Program-made: the position numbers and the translations under genes | Shown here: positions 43,454 to 52,570 of the stretch, in pieces | Layout of the letters: each line of letters opens with the position of its first letter | How positions within the stretch are numbered: the first letter of the stretch is position 1 | The notes under the pieces: model-generated | Databases searched by the model: none | What the model saw: the letters and a program-made list of their open reading frames with translations, nothing else | What the model was told of the DNA's origin: nothing | Origin: Streptomyces massasporeus | GTDB lineage: Bacteria > Actinomycetota > Actinomycetes > Streptomycetales > Streptomycetaceae | Reading direction: 5' to 3' | DNA: 64,000 bases | Assembly: GCF_014648995.1 (NCBI RefSeq) | Contig: NZ_BMSE01000005.1 | Location: 62,001 to 126,000 of the forward strand

Positions 43454-46357
43454 CTACGGACGCGGTCGGGGGAACGTCTCCAGGGCCTCGGCCAGGCCCG
43501 CCGCGTCCGTGCCGACCTTGCGGTACACGGACGAGAGCAGCTGCCGCACACCCTGCTCGGTGAGGTGCAATGCCTTGGCGACGACCGCCGCGGCCTGGCC
43601 CCGGGCCGTCATCTCGGCGGCCTTGCGCTCCTGCGCGGTGAGCGTGTCCGTCTGCGGGTAGCGCAGGGGCAGCGGCCGCAGCCCGGCCGCGGACAGCTCC
43701 CGCCTCGCCCGGGCGGCCAGGCCCTCGGCACCGCAGTGCACGGCTCCTTCCAGGCCCTGGTAGAGCCGGTCGGCGGCGTCGTGCAGCCGCCCGGCGCGTG
43801 CCAGCGCGGCGCCATGACCCACCAGGGCACGGGCCAGTTCGTACGCGGCGGGCGACTGCTGGAGGTGATCGACGGCCTGCGCGTGCAGATCGAGCCCCGC
43901 CTCGCCGCCCGTCACCTCCGCCTGGGCGTGCATGGCCTGGCCGATCGCCGATGCCGCGCCGAAGTCCCGGGCCCGCTTCACGGCGTCCTGCGCATGGCGC
44001 ACCGCCCGGTCGGGCGCAATGCGGGACAGAGCCGAGGCCAGCCCCAGCTGCCAGGGGCACCACGCGGGGTTGCGCCAGTCCCGGCCCTCCAGCCACTCGC
44101 CGACGCGGGACAGCAGGGGAGCGGCGTCGTCGGGCCGTCCCTCCGCCAGGAGCAGCTCGGCGTAGACGGTGCGCGGGTCGGGGTAGATGACGGCGTTCGG
44201 GATGATGTCGCCGTAGTGGTACGTGTCGGCGAGTCGGCGTGCCGCCACGACGCGGCCGCGGGCCAGGAGGGTCTGGATCAGGATGCCGATGGCGAACCAC
44301 TGGGCGGGTACGCCGCCTTCCACCCGGTCGGCGATGCGCAGGCCCTCCCGCACCAGGTTCTCGGCCTCGGCCAGGCTGCCGCGGCGGTACCGGATGTACC
44401 CGGAGAGCGTCTGGCCCAGGGCCAGGTGGGAGCCGCGCCAGCCCTTCGACTCGCACTCGGCCATGCCCTTCGCGAACAGCTCCTCGGCCCGTCGCGGCTG
44501 GTCGCAGTACATGAACACCAGCGCGACCGAGACGGGCACCTCGAAGCCCCGGTTCTCATGCGTCCAGCTCAGCCCGCCGCGCAGGGCCTCCTCGGCGTAG
44601 GCGAGCGCCTTCTGCCGCGGCTCGCCGCACATCATGGCGTCCCAGGCGCGCGACCCCAGGATGTAGCGCTCCTCCAGACCGCGGCCGGACAGCCGGTCGG
44701 CGAGCCGGGCCAGCGCCCGCGAACGGCCCGACGAGTCCGCCTCGTCGGTGCGGAACGCGCTCCACACGAAGTGGTCCCCCTGCATCCGCAGCCGGATCCT
44801 GGGATGGGCGGCGGCCCGCTGCGCCTCCTCGGCGGCCACCGTCGCGGCCTCCGCCATCCGGTCGGTGTGGGCCAGGGCCTGGGTCAGCCGGTACACCATC
44901 GAGGCACGCAGCTCGGGGTCGATGCCCGGTTCCGCGAGCGCCTCCCGCAGATGCGCCACGGTGGCCGTGGGCTTGATGAGGAAGGTCGCGCAGGCGAGTT
45001 CGTGCAGCAGCGCGGCACGCTCCTCCGGCAGCGGTGGCTCCTGCAGCGCCCGGTTCAGCAGCCGCCGGGCCGCCTCCGGGGCACCCGAGTGCAGGGCTTC
45101 ACGCGCGGCCTCCCGCAGACAGTCCACCGCCTCGGAGCTGCCCTCACAGGGCACCTCCAGCAGGTGCCGGGCCGCGGCGGCGTGGCCGAGCCCGGCCGCC
45201 CGGACGGCCTCGGCGGCCGAGTTGTGCATCCCCTCCCGCAGGCTCGCCCCGATGGACCGGTAGATCGTGGTGGCGATCAGCGGGTGGACGAACTCCAGAC
45301 TCCCACCGGGCCCCTCGCCGTCGGCCAGGATGCGGGCGCCGCGCAGCTTCTCCGTGGCCTCGGCCGCCGCCGTGCTTCCGATCGCCGCGATCCGTGCGGC
45401 CAGTTCCGGCGAGATGGCCTGCCCGAGGACCGCCGCCGCGTAGGCGAAGCGGACGGTGGTGGTGCCGAAGCCCTGGAGCCGCTCGATCAGCCCGGGCCCC
45501 TTCACCGCGGCCGCCAGGTCGCGCATCGCGGGCAGATCGTCACCGGTGCCCCTGAGGTTGCGCTCCCCGAGTCTGATGGAGAGTTCCACGGCCTCGAACG
45601 GGCTTCCTCCGGTGACCTCCCAGCACTCCTCGCAGAACGCGTCCTCGGCTTCCTCGCCGACCTCGTCCCGGATGATCCGTGCCACGGCCGTGGCGCTGAG
45701 CGGTGCCAGGGTGAAGGGACGGTTCCCCAGATCGGCGGAGGGTGCGCTGAAGGCGGCGGCCTCGAGGGGCAGTTCGGGCCGGAAGGCGACGACGATCAGC
45801 ATCGACAGGTCCACGGCCCGGGGCGCGAACGAGGCGAGCCAGCTCAGCGACTCCACGTCCGCCCAGTGCAGGTCGTCCAGCAGCAGGACGACGGGCGCCT
45901 TCATCACGGCGAGGCGCGTCATCACCCAGTCGAGACCGTCGCGGACCCCGGTCGGGTCCGGCACATGACCGCTCGGCGTCGCGACCAGGCCGAGCGCGGC
46001 GGCGACGATGTCGTACCAGCCGCCCAGAAAGGTGCGCAGTTCCTGCTCGTCCATCGACGCCAGCGCGGGCTGGACGACCTGGCGCACCAGGTGGAAGGCC
46101 AGCTCCTGCTCCTTCTCACCGCCCCTGCCCGACAGCACGGTGAAGCCCTGCGCCCGGGCCCGGGCCTGATTCAGCAGGGCCGTCTTCCCCATGCCACCGG
46201 GACCGGTGAAGGCGAGGAGCCCGCCCCGGGGCGCCTGGGGCACGCCGTCGACGGAGTCCCGCAGGCCCGTCAGCGCCGATTCGAGCGCCCGGAGCTCCTT
46301 GCGGCGCTCGAGCAACGGCCGGCTCTCGGACGTGGGTTGCCACAGCTCATGCGCCAT
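43454..46357 (-). CDS. LAL-type LuxR regulator with AAA/NB-ARC-like ATPase
   Basis: The roughly 967-residue protein has a P-loop TGPGGMGKTAL (about 51-61), a Walker B VVLLLDDLHWAD, a long helical TPR-like middle, and a C-terminal LuxR HTH (LTAQERKAAEMTARGQAAAVVAKALHLTEQGVRQLLSSVYRK). LAL regulators often act within biosynthetic gene clusters. Here the gene lies 193 nt downstream of the terpene synthase stop in the same direction. The upstream frame is open further, but the ATG at 46357 matches the usual family start (HELW...LLERRKELRALE). I see no in-frame TTA codon. Confidence 0.88.
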   Translation of the reverse strand: MAHELWQPTSESRPLLERRKELRALESALTGLRDSVDGVPQAPRGGLLAFTGPGGMGKTALLNQARARAQGFTVLSGRGGEKEQELAFHLVRQVVQPALASMDEQELRTFLGGWYDIVAAALGLVATPSGHVPDPTGVRDGLDWVMTRLAVMKAPVVLLLDDLHWADVESLSWLASFAPRAVDLSMLIVVAFRPELPLEAAAFSAPSADLGNRPFTLAPLSATAVARIIRDEVGEEAEDAFCEECWEVTGGSPFEAVELSIRLGERNLRGTGDDLPAMRDLAAAVKGPGLIERLQGFGTTTVRFAYAAAVLGQAISPELAARIAAIGSTAAAEATEKLRGARILADGEGPGGSLEFVHPLIATTIYRSIGASLREGMHNSAAEAVRAAGLGHAAAARHLLEVPCEGSSEAVDCLREAAREALHSGAPEAARRLLNRALQEPPLPEERAALLHELACATFLIKPTATVAHLREALAEPGIDPELRASMVYRLTQALAHTDRMAEAATVAAEEAQRAAAHPRIRLRMQGDHFVWSAFRTDEADSSGRSRALARLADRLSGRGLEERYILGSRAWDAMMCGEPRQKALAYAEEALRGGLSWTHENRGFEVPVSVALVFMYCDQPRRAEELFAKGMAECESKGWRGSHLALGQTLSGYIRYRRGSLAEAENLVREGLRIADRVEGGVPAQWFAIGILIQTLLARGRVVAARRLADTYHYGDIIPNAVIYPDPRTVYAELLLAEGRPDDAAPLLSRVGEWLEGRDWRNPAWCPWQLGLASALSRIAPDRAVRHAQDAVKRARDFGAASAIGQAMHAQAEVTGGEAGLDLHAQAVDHLQQSPAAYELARALVGHGAALARAGRLHDAADRLYQGLEGAVHCGAEGLAARARRELSAAGLRPLPLRYPQTDTLTAQERKAAEMTARGQAAAVVAKALHLTEQGVRQLLSSVYRKVGTDAAGLAEALETFPRPRP

Positions 46358-46550
46358 GTGCCGTACCGCTTCCTGTCGTCGGCCATCGGGAGGCAGCGAG
46401 AGCGTACGCCTCCCGATGGGCCCCGTTCCGGGTTCCGGAACGAGCACGACGAAGAAGGGTGAATGACCTGCTAAAGCCGCGTGAGGTGCGAGTTCAGCGG
46501 GTACCGTGGCTCGAATGGGCATCCGCTCCGCGGCCTGACGAAGCGCCTCC

Positions 46551-47564
46551 TCACGGCAGCGCCGGGGCCGCCGCGTCCGCGTAGCGGGGCACGGTGCGCG
46601 ACCAGTAGTAGCAGCCGCGGATCCAGCCGGCCATGCCTTCCACATAGCCGACCCCCGAAGGGCTCAACTCCGGTTCGATCTCCGCGTAGAGCCTCTCGAA
46701 CTCGCGGATCGTGCGGTTGATCTGCTGGATGGCCAGGGTGACGGCCACCGGCAGCGAACAGTGATGGGCCCGTTGGTAGGCGAGGGCCAGGTTGATCATC
46801 TGGCCGGACCGCTGCTCCTTGACCGCGGAGAAGAGGTCGGGGATCCACACCGCCGCGTCGGCCGACAGCCGGCTCAGGCGCCGCATCAACGGGTGGTGGA
46901 GCTCCCCGGAGGTCAGCTCGCACGGCTGCGCGGCCTCACACAGCGGGTGGAAGGGCTCGACGCCCGCGGTGAGGGACCGTATCGAGGTGCACAGCCCGGA
47001 CCGCGGGGGCGAGGGGTGGGCCTGGGCCACCGCCTCGTACAGCAGTCCGTGCACGTACTCACGGCTCTTCCACGCCCAGCGCGCGGCCTGCGCCGGTGTG
47101 CACCGCTCGCGGATCTGCCGGTAGAGGTCGGACAGGGCCGCTCCCAGCGGGGTGCTGGGCGCCGTGCCGTCCCGCAGGACCGCGATGCTCTCGCACAGCA
47201 TCGGCAGCAACTGGCCGGGCCGGTGCCGGCCGACCTCCTCGGCCCGGTCGTCGAAGACGAACTGGTAGGCGATCTGGTGAGCGACGAGCTGCAGGATGCC
47301 GGGATCCGCGTCCGGGCTGTTGTAGGACGCCAGCTCGGCCGGGCGGGTGTGGGCGATCATGGCCGCCACCCCGGGCTCGTCGCTCAGCCCCGTCACGCGC
47401 AGCCAGTGGTCGACCCCCGCCGCGGCCGCCTGCTCCTGAGGATGGTGCCGGAACGGGAAGGGCATGTAGAGGTGGGCGTCGATCAGTTCGACCAGGGTGG
47501 CAGCGGGAATCACGTCCTGCGCGACGGCCGCCCTCTCCTCATGCGTGGTGGACACCGTTGTCAC
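46551..47564 (-). CDS. Class I terpene synthase with altered NSE motif
   Basis: The 337-residue protein is a class I terpene cyclase. It has the Asp-rich motif D105-D-R-A-E109 after the FVF strand, the pyrophosphate-sensor Arg in TSIRSLTAGVEP (R196), and the C-terminal R327-Y328 pair. The NSE triad reads PDLFSAVKE (242-250): Ser246 and Glu250 are kept but the first metal ligand Asn is Pro242. The product, sesqui- or diterpene, cannot be inferred. The GTG start (4 nt after GGAGG) lies inside the P450 gene, giving a 26-nt overlap, so the two are translationally coupled. It does not resemble geosmin, MIB, epi-isozizaene or avermitilol synthases as I know them. Confidence 0.9.
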   Translation of the reverse strand: MTTVSTTHEERAAVAQDVIPAATLVELIDAHLYMPFPFRHHPQEQAAAAGVDHWLRVTGLSDEPGVAAMIAHTRPAELASYNSPDADPGILQLVAHQIAYQFVFDDRAEEVGRHRPGQLLPMLCESIAVLRDGTAPSTPLGAALSDLYRQIRERCTPAQAARWAWKSREYVHGLLYEAVAQAHPSPPRSGLCTSIRSLTAGVEPFHPLCEAAQPCELTSGELHHPLMRRLSRLSADAAVWIPDLFSAVKEQRSGQMINLALAYQRAHHCSLPVAVTLAIQQINRTIREFERLYAEIEPELSPSGVGYVEGMAGWIRGCYYWSRTVPRYADAAAPALP

Positions 47565-49014
47565 CGTCCCTCCGGGTTTTCTCCGCCCCGGACGCCGCCG
47601 GCGCGGTTCCGGGCGCGAGGGCGGCGGCGTGCGGCGCGGTGCCGCCCGGTGCGTCCGCCCGTGACGTGCAGATCATCGTCAGGGACCTCGGTCCCAGCGT
47701 CGCCCCGGGGCGCGGTGGTGCGACCCGCCCGGCCGGATGCCGCAGCCGCCAGCGACCGGCGACGGTCGCCAGGGCCACGGTCATCTCGGCCATGGAGAAC
47801 AGGTCGCCGATGCACTTGCGGTTGCCCGCGGCGAACGGGATCAGCGCCCCGTGCGGACCGGTGGCGGCTTCGCCCTCCAGCCAGCGCTCTGGCAGGAACC
47901 GGTCGGGCTCGGGGAAGGACGCGGGGTCGTGGTGCAGGAGATACGGGCTGTACAGGACCGTCGTCCCCCGCGGCAGCCTGCGTCCGGCCAGCTCCGCCTC
48001 CCGGGTCGTGACCCGTGTGAAGAGCCAGCCGGGCGGGGAGTGGCGCAGCGTTTCGGTGAGGACGGACCTCGTGTAGACCAGGCGCGGCAGGTCGTCGACG
48101 TCCGGCAACTTGCCGGCGAGGACGGTGTCGACCTCCGCGTGCAACCGCCGCTCCACCTCCGGGTGCTGCGCGAGAAGGCTGAAGGTGGAGGCCAGACACA
48201 TCGACGGACTCTCGGAACCGGTGAGCAGGAGGGACACCAACTGGTCGTGGACCTCCCGGTCGGTGACCGGGACCCCGCCGTCCCCGGCCTCGGCGGCCAT
48301 CAGCAGGAGCCCGAGCAGATCGTCGCGGGGAGTGCCCCGGCGGCGTTCGGCGATGGCCGCGTCGGTGAGCTCGCGCACCCGCTCCACCGCCCGCCGGTAG
48401 CGGCGGTTCGCGGGCGTCGGAAGGCGGAACAGCGCGTCCACCGGCACGACCGTGCGCACGAACAGGCCGCGCACGATGGCGGCGAGGCAGTGCCGCACCT
48501 CGTCGGCCGCGGCCGGGGTGAGCGAGTCGGAGAGCAGGAGCCGGCTGATCAGCCGGGTCGTCAGACCCAGCGTGGCAGCGCTGACATCGACCTCCTGCCC
48601 CGTGCGCCAGTCACGGCACAGCGCCGCGGCCTCCGCGGCCATCACGTCCGTCTGCGCGGCGACACCGGTGGGGCGGAAGGTGGGTTGCAGCAACCGGCGC
48701 TGACGCCGGTGCTCGGCATGCGGGCAGGTGACGACACCGTTGCCCATCAGCGCCCGCAGCCTCTCGTACTGCGGTCCGCCCTTGTCGAACGTGCGGGTGT
48801 CGCGGAGCATCCGGTGGACCAGCTCCGGGTGACACACCATCCACGCCCGCTGAGGGCCCAGGCGTATCTCGACCAGATCGCCCTGCGCGGGAAGAGATTT
48901 CAGAAACTCCAGCGGCCGGCGGAACAAGGCGATACCGTGGCCGATGGATGGGAATATGCCTGGAGCAGTACCAACCGTCCATGCCTGTTCCGATTCAGGA
49001 ACGCAGCCGTTCAT
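47539..49014 (-). CDS. Cytochrome P450 coupled to the terpene synthase
   Basis: The 491-residue P450 has ExxR as ETLR, the heme loop FAAGNRKCIGDLF, and the I-helix LLLTGSESPSM. The N-terminal PSIGHGIALFRRPLEFLKSLPAQGD segment is like P450s that oxidise sesquiterpenes (PtlI/CYP170 neighbours). It is longer than most Streptomyces P450s because of a disordered Ala/Pro tail after SLTMICTS. It overlaps the synthase gene start by 26 nt, so it most likely hydroxylates the terpene. No ferredoxin lies next to it, so electrons must come from elsewhere. A ribosome site AGGTGG precedes the ATG. Confidence 0.92.
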   Translation of the reverse strand: MNGCVPESEQAWTVGTAPGIFPSIGHGIALFRRPLEFLKSLPAQGDLVEIRLGPQRAWMVCHPELVHRMLRDTRTFDKGGPQYERLRALMGNGVVTCPHAEHRRQRRLLQPTFRPTGVAAQTDVMAAEAAALCRDWRTGQEVDVSAATLGLTTRLISRLLLSDSLTPAAADEVRHCLAAIVRGLFVRTVVPVDALFRLPTPANRRYRRAVERVRELTDAAIAERRRGTPRDDLLGLLLMAAEAGDGGVPVTDREVHDQLVSLLLTGSESPSMCLASTFSLLAQHPEVERRLHAEVDTVLAGKLPDVDDLPRLVYTRSVLTETLRHSPPGWLFTRVTTREAELAGRRLPRGTTVLYSPYLLHHDPASFPEPDRFLPERWLEGEAATGPHGALIPFAAGNRKCIGDLFSMAEMTVALATVAGRWRLRHPAGRVAPPRPGATLGPRSLTMICTSRADAPGGTAPHAAALAPGTAPAASGAEKTRRDGDNGVHHA

Positions 49015-49326
49015 CGAATACCACCTGCTTCAGTCGATCTGGGAAAACGGTGACGTTTCAACGACGTGGTGCTTGCCCCATGTCCTGCCCAGTCCCAGCC
49101 GGCCGCCGACTTGGTGAACCCTTTCTCCGAGGGGGCGCACGGGTGCACGGGGAAGCGCTGAGTGAATCACATGCACGTCATGCGAACAGGTGGTCTTCTT
49201 CCGTCACTTCGGCGCCTCGAAGAGACTTGAGGTCTTTTCCGTATGCGCGGATTCGGAGAAGAATGCCGAGGCGAAGGACCGGGCGGGTCACACGGTCGAC
49301 GGACGGGGGCCGCCCGGCCCCCCGGA
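49015..49326. other. Leader region of the terpene operon, no gene
   Basis: These 312 nt lie between the P450 start and the GH115 stop and are AT-richer than the surroundings. They should hold the promoter of the P450-terpene synthase unit. I note an interrupted inverted repeat CCTC(G)AAG...CTTGAGG at 49215-49232 and a GGAAGCGCTGAG palindrome near 49160. No open frame on either strand has coding character. Confidence 0.55.
49305..49322 (-). terminator. Terminator after GH115 gene
   Basis: GGGGGCCG (49305-49312) pairs with CGGCCCCC (49315-49322), immediately past the stop of the GH115 gene. Confidence 0.7.
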
Positions 49327-52242
49327 TCAGGTGCGGCGGAAACTTTCGGGCGGCGCCAGATACCCGCCCGCCACCCCGCCCGTGTCGATCACGATCTGGT
49401 CCACCGCGATCCCCGGATCCACCATGAACACCCTCAGCACGTGCTCACCGGGCGCGGACACGGCCACCCGGGCCGTCAGCTTCTCGATGCCCTCCTCCAC
49501 GTTGCGGGCCCAGGCGTCGCCCCGGTTGCCGGTGGCGACCGCCTGGCCCGACAGGACCGTCGGGGGCTGGTCGTCGAGGGCGACCGCGAGGCGCCGCTTG
49601 CCGCGTTCATCGAGGGAAGGCAGCCGGAAGACCGTCACCGGGAAGGTTCCGGCCGTGGTGAAACGGACCCGGTAACGCAACTCCGGCGACCGGGTGGCGA
49701 GGTCCTCGGCGACGGGTGGTGCCGTCGTCGGTACGGCCTCGACGGCTCCCGTACCGCGGCCCAGGCCGCGGACGATCCGCCACCGCGCCCCGCCGCGCGG
49801 CACCGCGCGGTCGAAGTGCGCGGCGTCGATCGACACATAGCCGTGGGCCTCGACGAAGCCGCGGGCGCGCCGGCGCGCCCGCTCCCCGTCGTCGACCACC
49901 AGCAACGGCACCTGGATGCTCCGGCCGGCACCGGAGAAGGTCAGCGTCGGACGGTGCGTGCCCTCCGGCACCCGGGCCCAGTCGACCTCGGCCCACACCC
50001 GGACCTGGTCGGTGAGTTCACCGCCCGTCGCACTCAGCCGGACCCAGGGCACACTCGCCTCGGCCCGCCACTCCAGCGGCAGGAAGCCGGTGTTGAAGAC
50101 GTCCACGAAGCGGCGGTCCCGGGTGTAGGAGGAGAACGACAGCGGGCGGTCGGTCCCCGTCTCGTTGCCCTCGGAGGCCAGTCCCAGGCCCGATGTCTCC
50201 TGCCGGGGGAGCCTGGTCACGGCCGGGCGGCCCGGCGCCTTCGGGATCTCGGAGGGGTAGGGGTTGACGATGCCGTCCCACTTCCCGCCCGCGATCCGGG
50301 TGTTGTAGCGCCGGGTGATCTCCTGCTCCTCGGCGTGTGCCGCCTCGGTCAGGTCCGCGAAGCGGTTCGTGCCCGCCCCCCGGCGCTGGCGGACGGCGAG
50401 CGCGTTGCGGTCCGCCCAGTAGTACTTCAGGTTCATCAGCCAGGCGCCGTGGACCGGGTACTCGACCAGCTCGTAGTACGCGTCCCGGTAGGCCTCGGGC
50501 AGCTTCGCACCCAGCCGCCGTACCCGGTCCAGCAACTCCTCGTAGGCCGTCATGCGCAGGCCCGCCTCGTCGCCGTGGTGCACCGTCGAGAAGACCGCCC
50601 GGTCGATGAACTCGGGGCGCCGCTGCGCCGCCAGGCGGTAGTACTCGGTGCGGATCGCGGCGATCTCCGCGCCGTACCGACGGCCGAACTGGCGGCCGGC
50701 CCACTCCACGAGGAAGTCCTCGACGTCGCCGGGGCCCCAGCGGTCCACGTCCCAGGCCATGTCCAGGCAGAAGGACAGGCCCGTCTCGATCGACTTGACG
50801 TCACCGACGTTGAAGATCCACATGCGGTCCACCCGGTGCTCGTGGACCCGGCGCAGCTCCTGCCAGACCTTGCTCAACTGCGTGGTGTCCAGCCACAGAT
50901 AGCTCCGGGGGCGCCCCCAGTAGGAGAGGTGGTAGTAGATGCCGTTGCCGCCGGGGCGGCGCCGTTCGGCGTCGTTCGGAAGCTGGCGCATGTTGCCGTG
51001 GTTGTCGTCCGGCCAGATCAGGGTGACGTCCTCGGGGACCTGGACGCCCGCGTTGTACAGCTCCAGGACCTCCTTGTACGGGATGAAGATCTGCGGCTCG
51101 GCCGCCGGGCCGACCTCCTCGGCCAGGATGCGGCGCTGGTCGGCGATGATGTCGTTCATCACCGCGACCTTCTCCGGGACGGTGGTGGCGTACTTCGTCT
51201 CCAGCGCGGAGTCGTGCAGGCCCCGCATGCCGATCGTCCAGCTGCTCTCGTAGGCGGCGTTCTGGCGGGCCCGGGCCCGCCAGTAGTCGGAGATGACCGA
51301 GGGGTTCACCGTGTAGTCGTAGAGGGGGAGCGTGCCGTCCTCGGCCCGGTGCTCCTCGGCCCACGGCTCCCATTCGTGGACGCCGTTGCGCAGCATGGCC
51401 TCGGGGTGGCTGGAGCCGACCACGATGCCGTAGCGCTGGGCCAGTTCGGGATTCTCGCGGTGCTTGTTGAAGAAGTCGGAGTAGGGGTGCATCGCGGGCC
51501 AGAGGTAGTTGGCCTTGAGGCGGAGCAGCAGCTCGAAGACCCGCTCGTAGGTCTTCGGGCCGATGCTCTTGTCCGGCTCCTGGGTGCGGTGGGACCAGGT
51601 GGTGAGGTTCTGCTCGTCGTTGATGAAGATGCCCCGGTAGCGGACGGCCGGCTCCGGGCGGACGAGGGGGCCGGCCGGGACCGTCACGGTGTCACGGCGG
51701 GCCACGGGGACGTCGGCCCACCAGTACCAGGGCGAGACGCCGATGCGTTCCGAGGTGTCGTAGACGCCGTAGACCGTGCCGCGGCGGTCGCTGCCCGCGA
51801 TGACCAGGGCACGTCCCACGCCGGGCAGCGGGCGGTCCACGACCTGGGTGACGGACGCCTCCCAGCGGCCCTTCACCCGGGAGACGTCCAGGCGCCGCTG
51901 CGCGACAAGCCGGTCGATCATCGGGCTCGCGCCGATCGTCCCCACCAGGACCAGGAGTTCGGCGCGCCGCGGCACGGTGTGCAGGAGCCTCGGGCGGACG
52001 CCGCCGACCCGCTCCACGTCCGCCTGGAGGTCACCGGCCGCGCGGATGACGGCGGGGTCGTCCGCCGCGTCCACGAACACGTCCACGGCGGTGCCGTCCC
52101 GGAGCAGGGTGAAGCCGGTGCGGTCGGCCGAGGGAGCGGCCTCGGCGGCGGTGACGGGGAGCAGGGGAGCGGCGCCTGCGGCTGCCATTCCCCGTAAGAA
52201 GGACTTGCGGGTCACGGACGGGAGCGACGGTCTCTGCGGCAC
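49327..52242 (-). CDS. GH115 family alpha-glucuronidase (secreted)
   Basis: The roughly 971-residue protein starts with a Tat-like signal (TRKSFLR, then a hydrophobic stretch). The catalytic part has YGVYDTSERIGVSPWYWWADVP, RYRGIFINDEQNLTTW and GRIYYHLSYWGRP-like blocks, as in GH115 enzymes such as BoAgu115A. These remove 4-O-methyl-glucuronic acid from xylan, also at internal residues. The C-terminal part (about 830-971) is a beta-sandwich. I chose GTG 52242, 8 nt after AAAGG. A LacI-like palindrome is about 99 nt upstream. A 984-residue frame on the other strand is a shadow. Confidence 0.9.
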   Translation of the reverse strand: MPQRPSLPSVTRKSFLRGMAAAGAAPLLPVTAAEAAPSADRTGFTLLRDGTAVDVFVDAADDPAVIRAAGDLQADVERVGGVRPRLLHTVPRRAELLVLVGTIGASPMIDRLVAQRRLDVSRVKGRWEASVTQVVDRPLPGVGRALVIAGSDRRGTVYGVYDTSERIGVSPWYWWADVPVARRDTVTVPAGPLVRPEPAVRYRGIFINDEQNLTTWSHRTQEPDKSIGPKTYERVFELLLRLKANYLWPAMHPYSDFFNKHRENPELAQRYGIVVGSSHPEAMLRNGVHEWEPWAEEHRAEDGTLPLYDYTVNPSVISDYWRARARQNAAYESSWTIGMRGLHDSALETKYATTVPEKVAVMNDIIADQRRILAEEVGPAAEPQIFIPYKEVLELYNAGVQVPEDVTLIWPDDNHGNMRQLPNDAERRRPGGNGIYYHLSYWGRPRSYLWLDTTQLSKVWQELRRVHEHRVDRMWIFNVGDVKSIETGLSFCLDMAWDVDRWGPGDVEDFLVEWAGRQFGRRYGAEIAAIRTEYYRLAAQRRPEFIDRAVFSTVHHGDEAGLRMTAYEELLDRVRRLGAKLPEAYRDAYYELVEYPVHGAWLMNLKYYWADRNALAVRQRRGAGTNRFADLTEAAHAEEQEITRRYNTRIAGGKWDGIVNPYPSEIPKAPGRPAVTRLPRQETSGLGLASEGNETGTDRPLSFSSYTRDRRFVDVFNTGFLPLEWRAEASVPWVRLSATGGELTDQVRVWAEVDWARVPEGTHRPTLTFSGAGRSIQVPLLVVDDGERARRRARGFVEAHGYVSIDAAHFDRAVPRGGARWRIVRGLGRGTGAVEAVPTTAPPVAEDLATRSPELRYRVRFTTAGTFPVTVFRLPSLDERGKRRLAVALDDQPPTVLSGQAVATGNRGDAWARNVEEGIEKLTARVAVSAPGEHVLRVFMVDPGIAVDQIVIDTGGVAGGYLAPPESFRRT

Positions 52243-52570
52243 GGGCACTGCCTTTCCGCGCCGGCCCCGCGACGGTTCCTCACGTACGGGCCGTCGACGG
52301 GGCTGCGCGCACAGGGGAGGGGCTGGGCATGGGCAGGCTAGAAAGCGCTTGCCGCTGCACCCTAGGCGAGGCCACGCGAGGGCGTCCAGATGGGGGCGGT
52401 GGGTCCGCCGTGGCACCCGCTTCCGTCATGAGCGTCCCGGCCAACACCGGTGTGGACGGCGAGACATGAGCCACCGGGGCGTGTGCGTGCCGGGGTGGGT
52501 GCCGTCCGGGGCCCCGAGGGTGATCGATAGGTTGGCGCTTGCCTCGCCCCCCACACGAAAGGCCAACCCG
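52243..52570. other. Divergent intergenic region between GH115 and chorismate mutase genes
   Basis: These 328 nt hold no credible gene. The LacI-like site at 52341-52352 is the only clear signal. A TCGATAGGTTGGCGC segment just before the chorismate mutase GTG is a possible promoter, with low confidence. Confidence 0.5.
52341..52352. promoter_or_regulatory. LacI-family-like operator GAAAGCGCTTGC
   Basis: An AAGCGCTT core palindrome with partial flanks has the form of LacI/GalR operators used for glycan genes in Streptomyces. It lies about 99 nt upstream of the GH115 start. No specific regulator can be named. Confidence 0.4.

Noticed and set aside
43265..46462. A 1065-codon open frame on the + strand
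   Set aside because: It is antisense to the LAL regulator and has Gly/Arg/His-rich composition typical of a shadow frame.
49243..52197. A 984-codon open frame on the + strand
   Set aside because: It mirrors the GH115 gene in the opposite strand and has no recognisable motif.
52362..52556. A 64-codon frame on the - strand in the GH115/chorismate mutase gap
   Set aside because: It has no ribosome site, no coding character and lies in a divergent promoter region.
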